Shown: positions 1-8,445, counted from the first letter of the stretch. The stretch: DNA of 51,903 nucleotides from Anaerolineales bacterium (GCA_027053355.1 JALUDX010000059.1:1-51903); one strand, 5' to 3'. Notes: generated from the sequence alone by a model not told the origin. Made by a program: numbers and translations.

Positions 1-1150
1 GGTTGACCGGCACTTTAGAAGGCTCAGGCAGGTCTAAGCCGTAATCCACGGTGGGCATGAATGCCTTGCCGGAAGCCGCGAAGGGGCCGCCTTCGCCGTA
101 GCGGCAGAGGCCCATGTCTTCGTAGGTTTGGATTTCGGAACTGGTGTAGGCGTCGTGGAGTTCCACGAAGTCAATTTCTTCAATGGGGTTGGTGATGCCG
201 GCGCGCTCGTAAGCCTGTTTGGAAGCCATGCGGCCCGCGCGGAAGGAGTGCACGCCGGGGTAGCGGAAGCCCCTATCCCAAAGTTCTTTGTAATAAGCCC
301 GCGAGTCGGCATCCATTTCGTTGGGCAGGGCATTGTAGCGGTAAAAGTCTTCGTAGGACTGATGGGGGCGGTCGGCCATGCGCATGGCGTCGGTGCCGCG
401 GCCAATGGCAGCCACTTTGACCTTGGGCAGGCTTTTACCCGCGGCCTTCTCCAGCTTCGCCAGCCCCTCTTCGCTGGCCAAAAGCACCACCGCCGCGCCG
501 TCGCTCATCACACAAATATCCAAGCGAGTGAGCGGCCAGGCCACTATGGGCGCGTTGCGGACGTCTTGAATGGTCAACCGGCGGCGCTTTTGCGAATAGG
601 GGTTGTAGTAGGCGTTCATGTGGTTCTTCACCGAGACGTGCGCCAGTTGCTCCACGGTGGTGCCAAATTCCTTCATGTGGCGGGTCACCATCATGGCGTA
701 ATAGCCGGAATAGAAGCCACCCACAGGGTAATCAAAACTGGTGTCGGAAGCCAGCGCGATGAACTCGTTGCCCTTCCAGGTATTGACGTGCGACATGGTC
801 TCGAAGCCCATCGCCAGCGCCACATCCATATCGCCGGAAGCCACGGCCTTGTAGGCTTCCTGGAAACACAGACCGCCGGTCGCGCCGCCGCCTTCCACGC
901 GATGCGAGGGTTTGGGCAGCAGGCCGAGGTAATCCTGCACCATGATGCCGGCCATCAGTTGGCGGGCGAAGTGGTCGGAAAAATACGAGACAACCGACCC
1001 ATCCACAATTTCGTAGAACTTGGGGTGCTCAATGCCGATGTCGTTGAGCATATAATCGTAGGCTTCTTTGACCAGCGCGGGGAAAGTCTTGTCGGGGCGC
1101 GCTTTAGTAAATTTGCTCACCCCCCCGGCCACTGCGTACACGGTTCTCAT
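1..1150 (-). CDS. thiolase-like protein (SCP2-thiolase/Ltp2 type), 3' end outside window
   Basis: The gene reads leftward off the window edge; 383 codons are visible and no stop is reached. The start is the ATG at 1148-1150, with an AAGGAGG Shine-Dalgarno seven bases upstream. The protein has the thiolase fold signatures of the lipid-transfer (SCP-x/archaeal) branch, including the late motif VELHDAYTSSE around residues 329-338 with the conserved His332. Where catalytic thiolases carry the nucleophilic Cys (VEAACASGG) this protein reads VEGGGATGG, so position 89 is Gly. Family knowledge: thiolase-like retro-aldolases such as Ltp2 work without this Cys and pair with a DUF35 partner, which would lie beyond the left edge. 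I infer a CoA-ester lyase or a non-Claisen role rather than an ordinary acetyl-CoA acetyltransferase. Fold is confident, reaction is not. Confidence 0.85.
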   Translation of the reverse strand, partial: MRTVYAVAGGVSKFTKARPDKTFPALVKEAYDYMLNDIGIEHPKFYEIVDGSVVSYFSDHFARQLMAGIMVQDYLGLLPKPSHRVEGGGATGGLCFQEAYKAVASGDMDVALAMGFETMSHVNTWKGNEFIALASDTSFDYPVGGFYSGYYAMMVTRHMKEFGTTVEQLAHVSVKNHMNAYYNPYSQKRRRLTIQDVRNAPIVAWPLTRLDICVMSDGAAVVLLASEEGLAKLEKAAGKSLPKVKVAAIGRGTDAMRMADRPHQSYEDFYRYNALPNEMDADSRAYYKELWDRGFRYPGVHSFRAGRMASKQAYERAGITNPIEEIDFVELHDAYTSSEIQTYEDMGLCRYGEGGPFAASGKAFMPTVDYGLDLPEPSKVPVN

Positions 1151-1220
1151 GAACAACCTCCTTGGAACAAAAGTTCGGAGCGGCGAAAGGCAACCGCCGC
1201 GCCGTGATGGTCGTGCTTCC

Positions 1221-1226
1221 ATTGTA
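1221..1226 (-). promoter_or_regulatory. candidate -10 box for the thiolase-like gene
   Basis: The minus strand reads TACAAT about 70 bases before the thiolase-like ATG. No convincing -35 is visible at the normal distance, so this is a weak call. Confidence 0.3.
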
Positions 1227-1261
1227 TAACAACTTTAGCCAACACAGGGGGAGCAAGGACG

Positions 1262-1423
1262 GTAACTTTCAGGGCGGGCAGACAGAAAGGGGAAGCGGGA
1301 TGCGTGAGGCGGGGCGCCTCCCTTGCTTGACGCCCTTAGCGCCACTTTGCGTCCAAAAATCAGCATCTATCCGCCATCATCCGCGTTCATCCGTGGGCTG
1401 TTTTCCAAAGACTGAACAGTTAC
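1262..1423 (-). repeat. GTAAC-ended intergenic element, copy R1
   Basis: This is a 162-base non-coding element between the thiolase-like gene and cydC. Its left end reads GTAACTTTCAG and its right end, on the minus strand, GTAACTGTTCAG, so the ends are imperfect inverted repeats. Read on the minus strand, the GTTCAG end is followed by the module CACGGATGAACGCGGATG and then a GGCG-rich stretch, the same order seen in the copies at 19966-20221 and 49111-49380. It lacks the AACCAAGC module of those longer copies. Confidence 0.6.
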
Positions 1424-1450
1424 TGTTGCGGGGGGATGGGGGAATTCCCC

Positions 1451-3202
1451 TCACATGTTCAACGCCACCAAATTCTCGCTTTGCAGCGCCCAGAGGTGGC
1501 TGTAAAGGCCGCCGCGGGCCAGCAGGTCGGCGTGGATGCCGCGCTCGGCCACTTCCCCCTTGTAGAGCACCACGATTTCGTCCATCGCTTCCAGCCCCAC
1601 CAGGCTGTGCGTGACCCACAACACGCTGCGGCCGCGAGTGGTTTCCAGCAGGGTGTCCACCAACGCCCGCTCGGTAATCGCGTCCAGGTTGGCGGTCGGC
1701 TCATCAAGGAGCAAAATCGGCGCGTCGCGCAGCAGGGCACGGGCTAAGGCCAGGCGCTGGCGCTGCCCGCCGCTGAGTTGCAAGCCCTGGCCGCCCAAGT
1801 CGGTGTCGTAGCCCTGGGGCAGGGTGCGCAGCCAGTCGGCGAGGCGCACGGCTTCCATCACCGCGTCTAAGCGGGCTTCGTCCGCCTCGGGCGCGGCCAG
1901 GAGCAGGTTTTCCCGCAGGGTGCCGCTGAAAATGAAGGGCTTTTGCCGCACCACCGCGAAGCGGCTGCGGGCTTCGTCGGGTAGCAGTGCCCGCAGGTCG
2001 CGGCCGCCCAAGGTGATGCGCCCTTCGTTGTATTCCCAAAAGCGCAGCAGCAGGGCGATGAGGGTGGATTTCCCCGCGCCGCTGGGGCCCACCACCGCCA
2101 CCCGCTTGCCTTCGGGCAGGTCGAGGGAAACCTGCCGCAGCGCGGGCGGCTCGTCGGGGGCGTAGCGGAAGGTGAGGGCTTCCACCCGCAGGTCGTTGTC
2201 CGCGGGCAGCGCCGCGGGTTGGGCAGGCGGCTTCACGGCGGGCTCGGCGTCCACCAGTTCGAAGAGGCGGCGGGCGGCGGCGAGGTTACTTTCCAGGAAG
2301 GCGGCCGCGGTGGGCAGGCCAAAGGCGGCCTCGTAACCGCTGAGGGCGACCAGCACCAACGCCACCCAGGTCACGCCGCCCAGCGCGCCCGCCCGCACCA
2401 ACGGCACGCCCAGCAGCAGCACGCCCAACATCCCCAGGCCGGAGAACAAAATCTGCAGCGCCTGCTCCGCGCCTTCCAGCGAGGCCATTTGGGCCTGCGC
2501 GGTGAGGATTTCCTCGCCTAAACGCAGGGCCAGGCGGCGCTGAGCCTCGGCGTAGTTGTAAGCCAGGGCGTCGGCCAGCCCCTGCACATGGTCGACCAGC
2601 GCGGCGTTGAGGGCGGCCCGGCGGGAAACCAGCGCCTGCCCGGCGCGGCGGGCGCGCAGCCGAGCCCACACGGGCACCGCTACCGCGGCCAGCAGGAAGA
2701 AAACCAGCCACGCCAACCCCAAGCGGGGGGCAAAGGCCGCCAAGAAGCCGGTCAGCAGCACCGCGGTGAGGGTGGCGACCCACGGCGGCGCGAGCACCCG
2801 CACGAAGAAGTTTTCCAGGGTGCGGATGTCGGCGATGATGCGCGCCAGCAGGTCGCCGCTGCGGTAACGCTGCAGGCGGGCCGGCGCGAGGGGTTCCAGC
2901 GCGGCGTAGAACCACACCCGCAGGCGGGTGAGCACCCGAAAGGTGGTGTCGTGGGAAACCAGCCGCTCGCCATAGCGGAACGCACCGCGGGCGATGCCGA
3001 AGAAGCGCACGCCCACGATGGCCACGTTCAGGTCGCCAATGGGCGGATGCAGCGCGGCCTTGGCAATGATCCACGCGCCGGTGCCTAACAAGCCCACGCT
3101 GCTCAACACCGTGGCCGTGCCCAACAGCACCGCGGCGAGCACCATCTTCCAGAAGGGTGTCACCATGCGCAGCAGGCGGCGGAAGACAGCCCAGTTGGTC
3201 AT
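1451..3202 (-). CDS. cydC: CydC-like ABC exporter subunit
   Basis: This 583-residue protein is a fused permease-ATPase half-transporter. Residues 1-320 hold about six membrane segments. The ATPase domain follows, with Walker A GPSGAGKST near 370, signature LSGGQRQRLALARAL near 477 and Walker B ILLLDEPTANLD near 496. With CydD it forms the exporter of cysteine/glutathione (heme-linked in recent work) needed to assemble cytochrome bd oxidase in the periplasm. The ATG at 3202 overlaps the plsY stop as ATGA, so translation is coupled. A longer in-frame reading upstream is an artefact of high GC because it would cover plsY. No cydAB genes are in the window. Family call is firm; the exact substrate is not decided by sequence. 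Confidence 0.9.
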   Translation of the reverse strand: MTNWAVFRRLLRMVTPFWKMVLAAVLLGTATVLSSVGLLGTGAWIIAKAALHPPIGDLNVAIVGVRFFGIARGAFRYGERLVSHDTTFRVLTRLRVWFYAALEPLAPARLQRYRSGDLLARIIADIRTLENFFVRVLAPPWVATLTAVLLTGFLAAFAPRLGLAWLVFFLLAAVAVPVWARLRARRAGQALVSRRAALNAALVDHVQGLADALAYNYAEAQRRLALRLGEEILTAQAQMASLEGAEQALQILFSGLGMLGVLLLGVPLVRAGALGGVTWVALVLVALSGYEAAFGLPTAAAFLESNLAAARRLFELVDAEPAVKPPAQPAALPADNDLRVEALTFRYAPDEPPALRQVSLDLPEGKRVAVVGPSGAGKSTLIALLLRFWEYNEGRITLGGRDLRALLPDEARSRFAVVRQKPFIFSGTLRENLLLAAPEADEARLDAVMEAVRLADWLRTLPQGYDTDLGGQGLQLSGGQRQRLALARALLRDAPILLLDEPTANLDAITERALVDTLLETTRGRSVLWVTHSLVGLEAMDEIVVLYKGEVAERGIHADLLARGGLYSHLWALQSENLVALNM

Positions 3203-3798
3203 GCGCGCCTCTCCTCGCGGTCGAGCCACAATTCGCGGTACTGCCGCTGCCAATCCTGAGCAAAGCGGAAGACCAGGAAGGGCGCGACCCCGGCCACCAC
3301 GGCCAGGGGCGCGCCGGTCAGCCCCAAGGCCAAGAAGAGCGCCCAGCCAGTGGCTGCGGCCAGGGCGTTGGCCCGGGCGGTGTGGCGCAGCGTGAGCACC
3401 CAGGCAATCAGCCAGCCTACGGCCAGCAGCGCGCCTACGGGGGAAACCGCCAGCAGCGCGCCGAACGTGGTGGCGTTCCCCATGCCGCCGCGGAAATCGG
3501 CGAACACCGGCCAGATGTGCCCGACCACCGCGGCGGCCGCGGTCAGCGCGAGCACCCACGCGCCCGCGCCGGCTTCCTGCGCCAACGCCACCGCGACATA
3601 GCCCTTGAGCGCGTCGAGCGTTAGCACCGCCGCGCCCCAGCCCCAGCCCAGGTGGCGCATGGTGTTGGTCGCGCCCGCGTGCCCCGAACCGCCATGGCGG
3701 ACGTCGATGCCCGCCACGCAACGGGGCAGCCAGACGGCAAAGGCCAGCGAACCCAGCAGATAGCCCACCACGGGGAAAATCCAGTGCCAGAGGGTCAT
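3199..3798 (-). CDS. plsY: PlsY-like acyl-phosphate glycerol-3-phosphate acyltransferase
   Basis: This 199-residue membrane protein matches PlsY, which transfers an acyl group from acyl-phosphate to glycerol-3-phosphate in the first step of phospholipid synthesis. About five hydrophobic segments are visible. Motif 1 is GSGHAGATN (37-45; usually GSGNxGATN), motif 2 is DALKGYVAV (62-70) and motif 3 is GHIWPVF...FRGGMGNAT (93-110; usually FKGGKGVAT). The Asn to His change in motif 1 and the loss of the motif 3 lysines are departures from the usual catalytic set. It sits between cydD and cydC with a four-base ATGA overlap at both ends, an odd place for a lipid gene. It could be a divergent PlsY paralogue with an altered substrate. 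Confidence 0.85.
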   Translation of the reverse strand: MTLWHWIFPVVGYLLGSLAFAVWLPRCVAGIDVRHGGSGHAGATNTMRHLGWGWGAAVLTLDALKGYVAVALAQEAGAGAWVLALTAAAAVVGHIWPVFADFRGGMGNATTFGALLAVSPVGALLAVGWLIAWVLTLRHTARANALAAATGWALFLALGLTGAPLAVVAGVAPFLVFRFAQDWQRQYRELWLDREERRA

Positions 3799-5525
3799 GC
3801 CGCTGCCTCCCGCGCCTGCAGCAGCCGCCGGAACAGGCCTTCCTGCGCGGCTAAGGCGTCGGGCGCGCCGACCTGCACGAGGCGCCCGTTTTCCAGCACC
3901 GCCACTTTGTCGGCATGGGTGACGGTTTGCAGCCGGTGGGCGATGATGAGGGCGGTGCGCCGCGCCAGCAGGGCTTGCAGGCCCTCTTGAATGGCGGCTT
4001 CGTGTTCGGGGTCGAGGCTGGCGGTGGGCTCGTCGAGGATGAGGAAGGGCGCGTTCTTCAGCAGCGCCCGCGCGAGGGCAATGCGTTGCGCCTGCCCGCC
4101 GCTCAGCCGCGCACCCTGCTCGCCCACCACGGTTTCGTAGCCTTCGGGCAGGGCACGGATGAACGCATCGGCGCGGGCGATTTTCGCCGCCCGCACCACT
4201 TCTTCACGGGAGGCGTCGGGGCGGGCCAGGCGGATGTTGGCTTCCACCGTGGTGTTGAACAAATAGGGCTGCTGGGGCACCCACGCCACGCTCTGCCGCC
4301 ACACCGCGGGCGGAATTTCGGCAAGGCGGTGTTCGCCGGCCCAGATTTCGCCGCGCTGGGGCACGATGAAGCGCAGCAGCAGCCCCGCGAGGGTGCTCTT
4401 GCCCGCGCCGCTGGGGCCGACCAAGGCCACCTGCGTGCCTTCTTCCAGGGTGAGGGAAACATCCTGCAGCGCGGGCGCGCTGGCATCGGGATAGGTGAAG
4501 GTAACGCGTTCCAGCCGCAGGGGGAAGGGATGCGCCACCGCGCGCCCGCGGCCCGTGCCCGCGGGCACCTGGGGCGGCTGTTCCAGCACCGCGAAGATGC
4601 GCTCGGCCGCGGCCACGCCGCCCATGCCCGCGTGGAAGCGCGCCCCCAATTGCCGCAGCGGGAAGTAGAATTCCGGCGTCAGCAGCAGCACGAAAAATGC
4701 CTGCTCAAAGGCCAGCCGGCCGTAAAGCAGCCGCAAGCCGATGCCCACGCTGACCACCGCGGTACTCAGGGTGCCCACCCATTCCAGCACCAGCGCGGAA
4801 ATGAAGGCAATGCGCAGCACTTCCAAGGTGGTTGCGCGGAAGCGGTCGCTGACTTCCTCCACCCGGCGGATGTATTCACGGCTGCGCCCCAAAATTTTCA
4901 GCGCGGTCAGCCCTTGCAGCGCGTCGAGCAGGAAGGCGCTCATCCGCTCCAGTTGCTGCCACTGCTTTTTGGTCAGGCTCTCGGCAATGCTGCCGATCAG
5001 GTTCATGAACAGGGGGATGAGGGGGGCGGTGAACAGCAAAATCAGCCCGGAAATCCAATCTCGGGGGAAGACCAGCACCAGCACCAGCAAAGGCACGGCC
5101 GCGGCCAGCACCACCTGGGGCAGGTAGTGGCGGAAGTAGGTTTCCAGTTCTTCCAGGCCCTCGGTGAGGGTGTTGGTGAGTTCGCCGGTGCGCTCGCCAT
5201 GGGTGTAGAGCGGGCCTAACGCCTCTAAGTGCGTGAGCAGGCGGGCGCGCAGGGTGCGCTTGACCGCCGCGGCCACCCGGAAGGCGCTCACTTCCGCCCC
5301 CCAGGCGGCGAGGGCGCGGGCGAGGAGCACGGCGACAAAGGCCACGGCCGCGCCGCGGATGGTCGCCAGGTCGCCGCCTTGCAGGAACACAGCATCGACC
5401 ATGGCGGCGGCCAGCGCGGCCTGGGCGACGATGAGCAGGCCGCCCAACACCCCCAGCGCCACGGTCACGATAAAGGCGCCGCGGGGGCCGCGGAGCAGGG
5501 CTAAAAGTCGTCGGTCGAGGTTCAT
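3795..5525 (-). CDS. cydD: CydD-like ABC exporter subunit
   Basis: This 576-residue permease-ATPase is the first gene of the cydD-plsY-cydC unit. The N-terminal half holds six predicted membrane helices, including the CydD-like stretch GELTNTLTEGLEELETYFRHYLPQ. The ATPase domain has Walker A GPSGAGKST near 372, signature LSGGQAQRIALARALL near 475 and Walker B FLILDEPTASLD near 497. It should pair with CydC as the heterodimeric thiol exporter for cytochrome bd assembly. The stop codon overlaps the plsY start (ATGA). A TATAAT box lies about 80 bases upstream on the same strand. The family call is firm. Confidence 0.9.
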   Translation of the reverse strand: MNLDRRLLALLRGPRGAFIVTVALGVLGGLLIVAQAALAAAMVDAVFLQGGDLATIRGAAVAFVAVLLARALAAWGAEVSAFRVAAAVKRTLRARLLTHLEALGPLYTHGERTGELTNTLTEGLEELETYFRHYLPQVVLAAAVPLLVLVLVFPRDWISGLILLFTAPLIPLFMNLIGSIAESLTKKQWQQLERMSAFLLDALQGLTALKILGRSREYIRRVEEVSDRFRATTLEVLRIAFISALVLEWVGTLSTAVVSVGIGLRLLYGRLAFEQAFFVLLLTPEFYFPLRQLGARFHAGMGGVAAAERIFAVLEQPPQVPAGTGRGRAVAHPFPLRLERVTFTYPDASAPALQDVSLTLEEGTQVALVGPSGAGKSTLAGLLLRFIVPQRGEIWAGEHRLAEIPPAVWRQSVAWVPQQPYLFNTTVEANIRLARPDASREEVVRAAKIARADAFIRALPEGYETVVGEQGARLSGGQAQRIALARALLKNAPFLILDEPTASLDPEHEAAIQEGLQALLARRTALIIAHRLQTVTHADKVAVLENGRLVQVGAPDALAAQEGLFRRLLQAREAAA

Positions 5526-5605
5526 AAGGCGTGGTCAGGGGGAAAGGGGCTTGCCCGCAGGCCGGGCTGCTGGCCCGAAACAAGGGGGCGTCTGCTGGCA
5601 GGCTA

Positions 5606-5611
5606 ATTATA
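5606..5611 (-). promoter_or_regulatory. -10 box of the cydD-plsY-cydC operon
   Basis: The minus strand reads TATAAT, giving a predicted start of transcription near 5599 and a leader of about 74 bases before cydD. No good -35 is seen. It faces away from the TATAAT at 5700-5705, so the interval is a divergent promoter region. Confidence 0.5.
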
Positions 5612-5699
5612 CCGGCAGCAGCCTTTTCTGTGGGAGGCAGGCTGCAGTAGAAGTCGATCGGCCTTTCCCCAGAACGCGGTGAGGCCGCGAGGCGGGCGA

Positions 5700-5705
5700 T
5701 ATAAT
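5700..5705 (+). promoter_or_regulatory. -10 box of the membrane protein gene
   Basis: The plus strand reads TATAAT, placing +1 near 5712. That leaves only seven bases before the TTG at 5719 but about 25 bases, including GGAGG, before the ATA at 5737. This matters for choosing the start of the next gene. Confidence 0.5.
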
Positions 5706-5718
5706 TGTCACTGCAAGT

Positions 5719-6618
5719 TTGCGCCGGAGGTGCGCCATAAGCAAGGCGAACAAGGTTTGCGCTTTTCGCTGGCCGCTGTGGGGGTGGGCTGGCCTGGCGC
5801 TGGTGGGCGTTTTTTGGCCGGTCAACTGGTTTTGGCCAGGGCTGCGCACCCATTGGGCTTTTTTCCCTTTATGGCTGGGCTACGCGCTCACGGTGGACGC
5901 GCTGACCTATTGCCGTCAGGGCGCATCGCTGGCCTCTCGCTCGCCGTGGCGGTACGCGGCGCTGTTCGTGCTTTCCGCGCCTGGGTGGTGGCTTTTCGAG
6001 GCGCTCGACACCCGCACGCAAAACTGGTATTACGTCGGGCGTTCGTTTTTCAGTGATACCCAATACGCGCTGTGGGCCAGCCTGAGTTTTTCGACGGTGA
6101 TGCCCGCGGTGTTCGGCACAGCCCAGTGGGTGCGCACCTGGCCGTGGTTTCGTCGCCCGCACCGCGGCCCGCGAATCCGCCCCTCTCGCGGCTTGCTGCT
6201 CGCCTTTTTCGGCAGCGGCTGGGCCATGCTGGCATTGTTGTGGGCGTGGCCGCGCTATGGCTTCCCCTTTTTATGGCTGGCGTTGTATTTCATTTTGGAG
6301 CCGCTGAACGCCTGGTTGAAGTTCCCCACCCTCTTGCGCTGGACCAAAGAGGGCAACTGGCAGCCGATCTACACCCTGTGGGCCGCGGTGTGGCTCACCG
6401 CGTTTTTCTGGGAGATGTGGAATTTCTTTTCTTACCCCAAGTGGGTGTATCACGTGCCTTTTGTGGATTGTTGCCACGTTTTCGAGATGCCGCTGTTGGG
6501 CTATGGCGGCTATTTGCCCTTTGCCCTGGAACTTTTCGCGCTGTATCACCTGCTGGCCGGGCTGTTGCGCCTCGACCGGGGGGAGTATCTGGCGCCGGCG
6601 TTGGTTTCGGAGGAGTGA
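5719..6618 (+). CDS. polytopic membrane protein of unknown function
   Basis: I do not recognise the family. The protein has about 299 residues, very rich in Trp and Phe, with seven or eight hydrophobic segments. The most distinctive stretches are FWEMWNFFSYPKWVYHVPF and, after a CC pair, FEMPLLGYGGYLPFALE near the C-terminus. The Glu residues inside these hydrophobic stretches suggest a channel, cyclase or other membrane enzyme rather than a simple anchor (inference). The only legal start codon in the right place is TTG at 5719, which has no Shine-Dalgarno. GGAGG at 5726-5730 is instead spaced six bases before an ATA codon at 5737, so the true start may be ATA (MSKANK...) or a miscalled ATG. 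The gene stands alone, divergent from cydD. Confidence 0.75.
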   Translation: MRRRCAISKANKVCAFRWPLWGWAGLALVGVFWPVNWFWPGLRTHWAFFPLWLGYALTVDALTYCRQGASLASRSPWRYAALFVLSAPGWWLFEALDTRTQNWYYVGRSFFSDTQYALWASLSFSTVMPAVFGTAQWVRTWPWFRRPHRGPRIRPSRGLLLAFFGSGWAMLALLWAWPRYGFPFLWLALYFILEPLNAWLKFPTLLRWTKEGNWQPIYTLWAAVWLTAFFWEMWNFFSYPKWVYHVPFVDCCHVFEMPLLGYGGYLPFALELFALYHLLAGLLRLDRGEYLAPALVSEE

Positions 6619-6630
6619 CCCGCGCCGGTG

Positions 6631-7044
6631 GAACTGTTCAGCCTTGGAGGAAACCACAGATTACGCAGATTACGCAGATTTCGCAGAGAGACATCCACAG
6701 AGATTTCATGGGTTGGCACAGATGGGGTAAAAAAACACCCCAAAGCGCCACGTTTCCCTTCGTTTCTTGGCGCCCTTTGGGGTCGTCTTGGCGACCTGGT
6801 ATGATTGGCGTTACCATCCACCGATTGACACAGATTTACACCGATTGGGTGAAAAACACAGAAGACACAGAAAACCCGCAGAAAACACAGAAATTTTCTC
6901 TCTGCGTCTTTGGGCGAGGCATCGCCTCGCCCCTACGCTGCGTCTTTGCGTTCCTCTTTGGCGACCTCGGCGTCCTCTTGGCGCCCTTGGCGACTCAAAA
7001 ATCCGTGCTATCCGCGGTCTCTTCCCTCGTGGCTGAACGGTTAA
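6631..7044. repeat. GTAAC-type intergenic element, long copy R2
   Basis: This 414-base non-coding interval fills the space between the membrane protein gene and the CpXC gene. The left end reads GAACTGTTCAGCCTTGG and the right end, on the minus strand, TTAACCGTTCAGCC, so the ends are inverted copies of the family terminus. Inside are tandem nonamers (CAGATTACG, CAGATTTCG), AACACAGAA-type stretches, CTTGGCG-type repeats near 6950-6990 and a palindrome at 6912-6932. No open reading frame of substance is present. Confidence 0.6.
6912..6932. repeat. REP-like palindrome
   Basis: GGGCGAGGC, a three-base ATC loop, then GCCTCGCCC, followed by CCTACG. It resembles the palindromes at 18784-18812, 42056-42118 and 42145-42174 and lies inside element R2. 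Confidence 0.55.
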
Positions 7045-7052
7045 GCCCCGGT

Positions 7053-8402
7053 TTACAGGTGCACCTGATGGCTCATGTAGAATTTGAGCACCTGGCGGTA
7101 GACTTCTTCCGCCCGGCGCAGAGTGCTTTCATCCGCGCCTTGTTGCTGCAACTGGGCAGCCAGCGCGGCCATTTGTTGCACCAGCCCTTCGTTCACCAGG
7201 GAACGATTTTCCTCCAGCAATTTTTGGCGGGCTTCGGCGTCGGGCGCTTCGAGCAGCGATTGCAAGAGCGCCAGTTCCGGCGGCGGGGCAAACATTTTTT
7301 CCAAGGTTTCTATCACCTGGCTGATGCGCGCCCCCCGCTCCAGGTCGCCCTTTTGCCGGGCTTGCTGCAGGGCTTCTTCCAGCAGATGGAGGAAGACGTT
7401 GTCCAGGTAAGGCGCGGCTTCTTGGAGGGCTTGTTCGGTGTTTTCGGCGGCGATGACTTTTTCGATGATTTCCCGCCGCGCCTGGAGTTCCTGTTCCAGC
7501 ACGTCGTCGACTTCTTTCATGTGCTGAAGCAGGCGCTCGCGCAGGGCTTGCAGGCGTTGTTTTTCTTCTGCCGGGGCATTCTCGATGCGGTCGCTGAGGG
7601 CTTGGAAGAAGTGGTAATCTAACACGGGGCGCAGGGCGCTGGTCAGCGCCTGCAGGCGGGTGTCGTCTTCGCTGGCCTCAATGAATGCGTCGACCACTTG
7701 GGCCAACGAAGGGCGCGGCCCCAGGTTTTGGATGGTTTCATCGACAAAGCGCAGGGCCGCTTCGCTTTGCTTGATCTTTTGTCCTAAGGGGGTGTGTTCC
7801 AGCGCGGCGTTGTACACTTGGCGCAGCGCGGCCGCGGAGGCCTGGTCGCCGCCCATGATGGCGGCTTCGAGCAGCCGCGTCAACAGCGAGAAGAAGGTTT
7901 CGTCGGCTAGGTCTCCTTCTTGCTGCAACAGGGTTTTGCGCCCTTCGTCGTCGGTGGTCATCAGCCGCTCGATCAGGCGGATGCGGTCTTCCTGCGCTTG
8001 CAGCATTTCTTTGGTGATGCCGTCGGCTTCCAAGATGCGCTCGATCAGGGTTTGGAAGGTGAGCATGGTCTCTGGCTGCAGCAGGTAGGCTTTGCGCTTC
8101 TCGGCCGGCAGGCGGTTGATGATTTGGTTGAGCAGGCGGCCCAAGGTGCGCTCTTGCTCGTCGCGGCTGCGCCCCAGTTGGGGCGGGTAGTAGGTGAGCA
8201 GGAGTTCCTTTTCCGGGTCGTGGTAGACCAAAGGGGCTTCTGCCCGCCCCTGGTAGCCGCAATAGGGGCATTGGATGAGGTTGAACGCGCCCGAAAGCAG
8301 GGTTTGCTTGGCCGCAGGGTCTTCGTAAAGGTCGAAAACCTGACGAATTTCTGCCGGAATGGGTTGCCCGCACTGGGGGCAAGGAATTTGTGTTTGGGGC
8401 AT
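7053..8402 (-). CDS. CpXC domain protein with long helical C-terminal region
   Basis: This 449-residue protein begins with a CpXC zinc-ribbon-like domain: CPQC at 8-11 and CPYC at 45-48 are separated by the typical stretch ending in LLSGAFNLIQ, and the domain runs to about residue 75 (PLVYHDPEKELLLTYYPP). The rest is strongly acidic and helical, rich in Glu, Gln, Leu and Ala, with heptad-like spacing and little sign of a catalytic site. It has no signal peptide, so a cytoplasmic binding or scaffold role is likely (inference). CpXC function is not established as far as I know. The start is ATG at 8402. A TGATACAAT extended -10 lies about 45 bases upstream and overlaps the stop codon of the upstream flippase gene. 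Confidence 0.85.
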   Translation of the reverse strand: MPQTQIPCPQCGQPIPAEIRQVFDLYEDPAAKQTLLSGAFNLIQCPYCGYQGRAEAPLVYHDPEKELLLTYYPPQLGRSRDEQERTLGRLLNQIINRLPAEKRKAYLLQPETMLTFQTLIERILEADGITKEMLQAQEDRIRLIERLMTTDDEGRKTLLQQEGDLADETFFSLLTRLLEAAIMGGDQASAAALRQVYNAALEHTPLGQKIKQSEAALRFVDETIQNLGPRPSLAQVVDAFIEASEDDTRLQALTSALRPVLDYHFFQALSDRIENAPAEEKQRLQALRERLLQHMKEVDDVLEQELQARREIIEKVIAAENTEQALQEAAPYLDNVFLHLLEEALQQARQKGDLERGARISQVIETLEKMFAPPPELALLQSLLEAPDAEARQKLLEENRSLVNEGLVQQMAALAAQLQQQGADESTLRRAEEVYRQVLKFYMSHQVHL

Positions 8403-8445
8403 GGTTTCTCTCTTCGTCGGGGATGGGAGAGGGGAAGGCAGGGCA

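Noticed and set aside
128-1207. A 359-codon rightward frame over the thiolase-like gene
   Set aside because: It is His/Val/Gly-rich with no domain; the opposite strand carries clear thiolase motifs and a good ribosome site.
1443-1454. GGGGAATTCCCC-type palindrome at the cydC end as a terminator
   Set aside because: The stem is only a perfect short palindrome without a loop or T tract.
1451-3721. A 756-residue reading of cydC starting at 3721
   Set aside because: The extra 173 residues lie over plsY in another frame, are Arg/Gly-rich filler, and the ATGA overlap at 3199-3202 gives a proper start.
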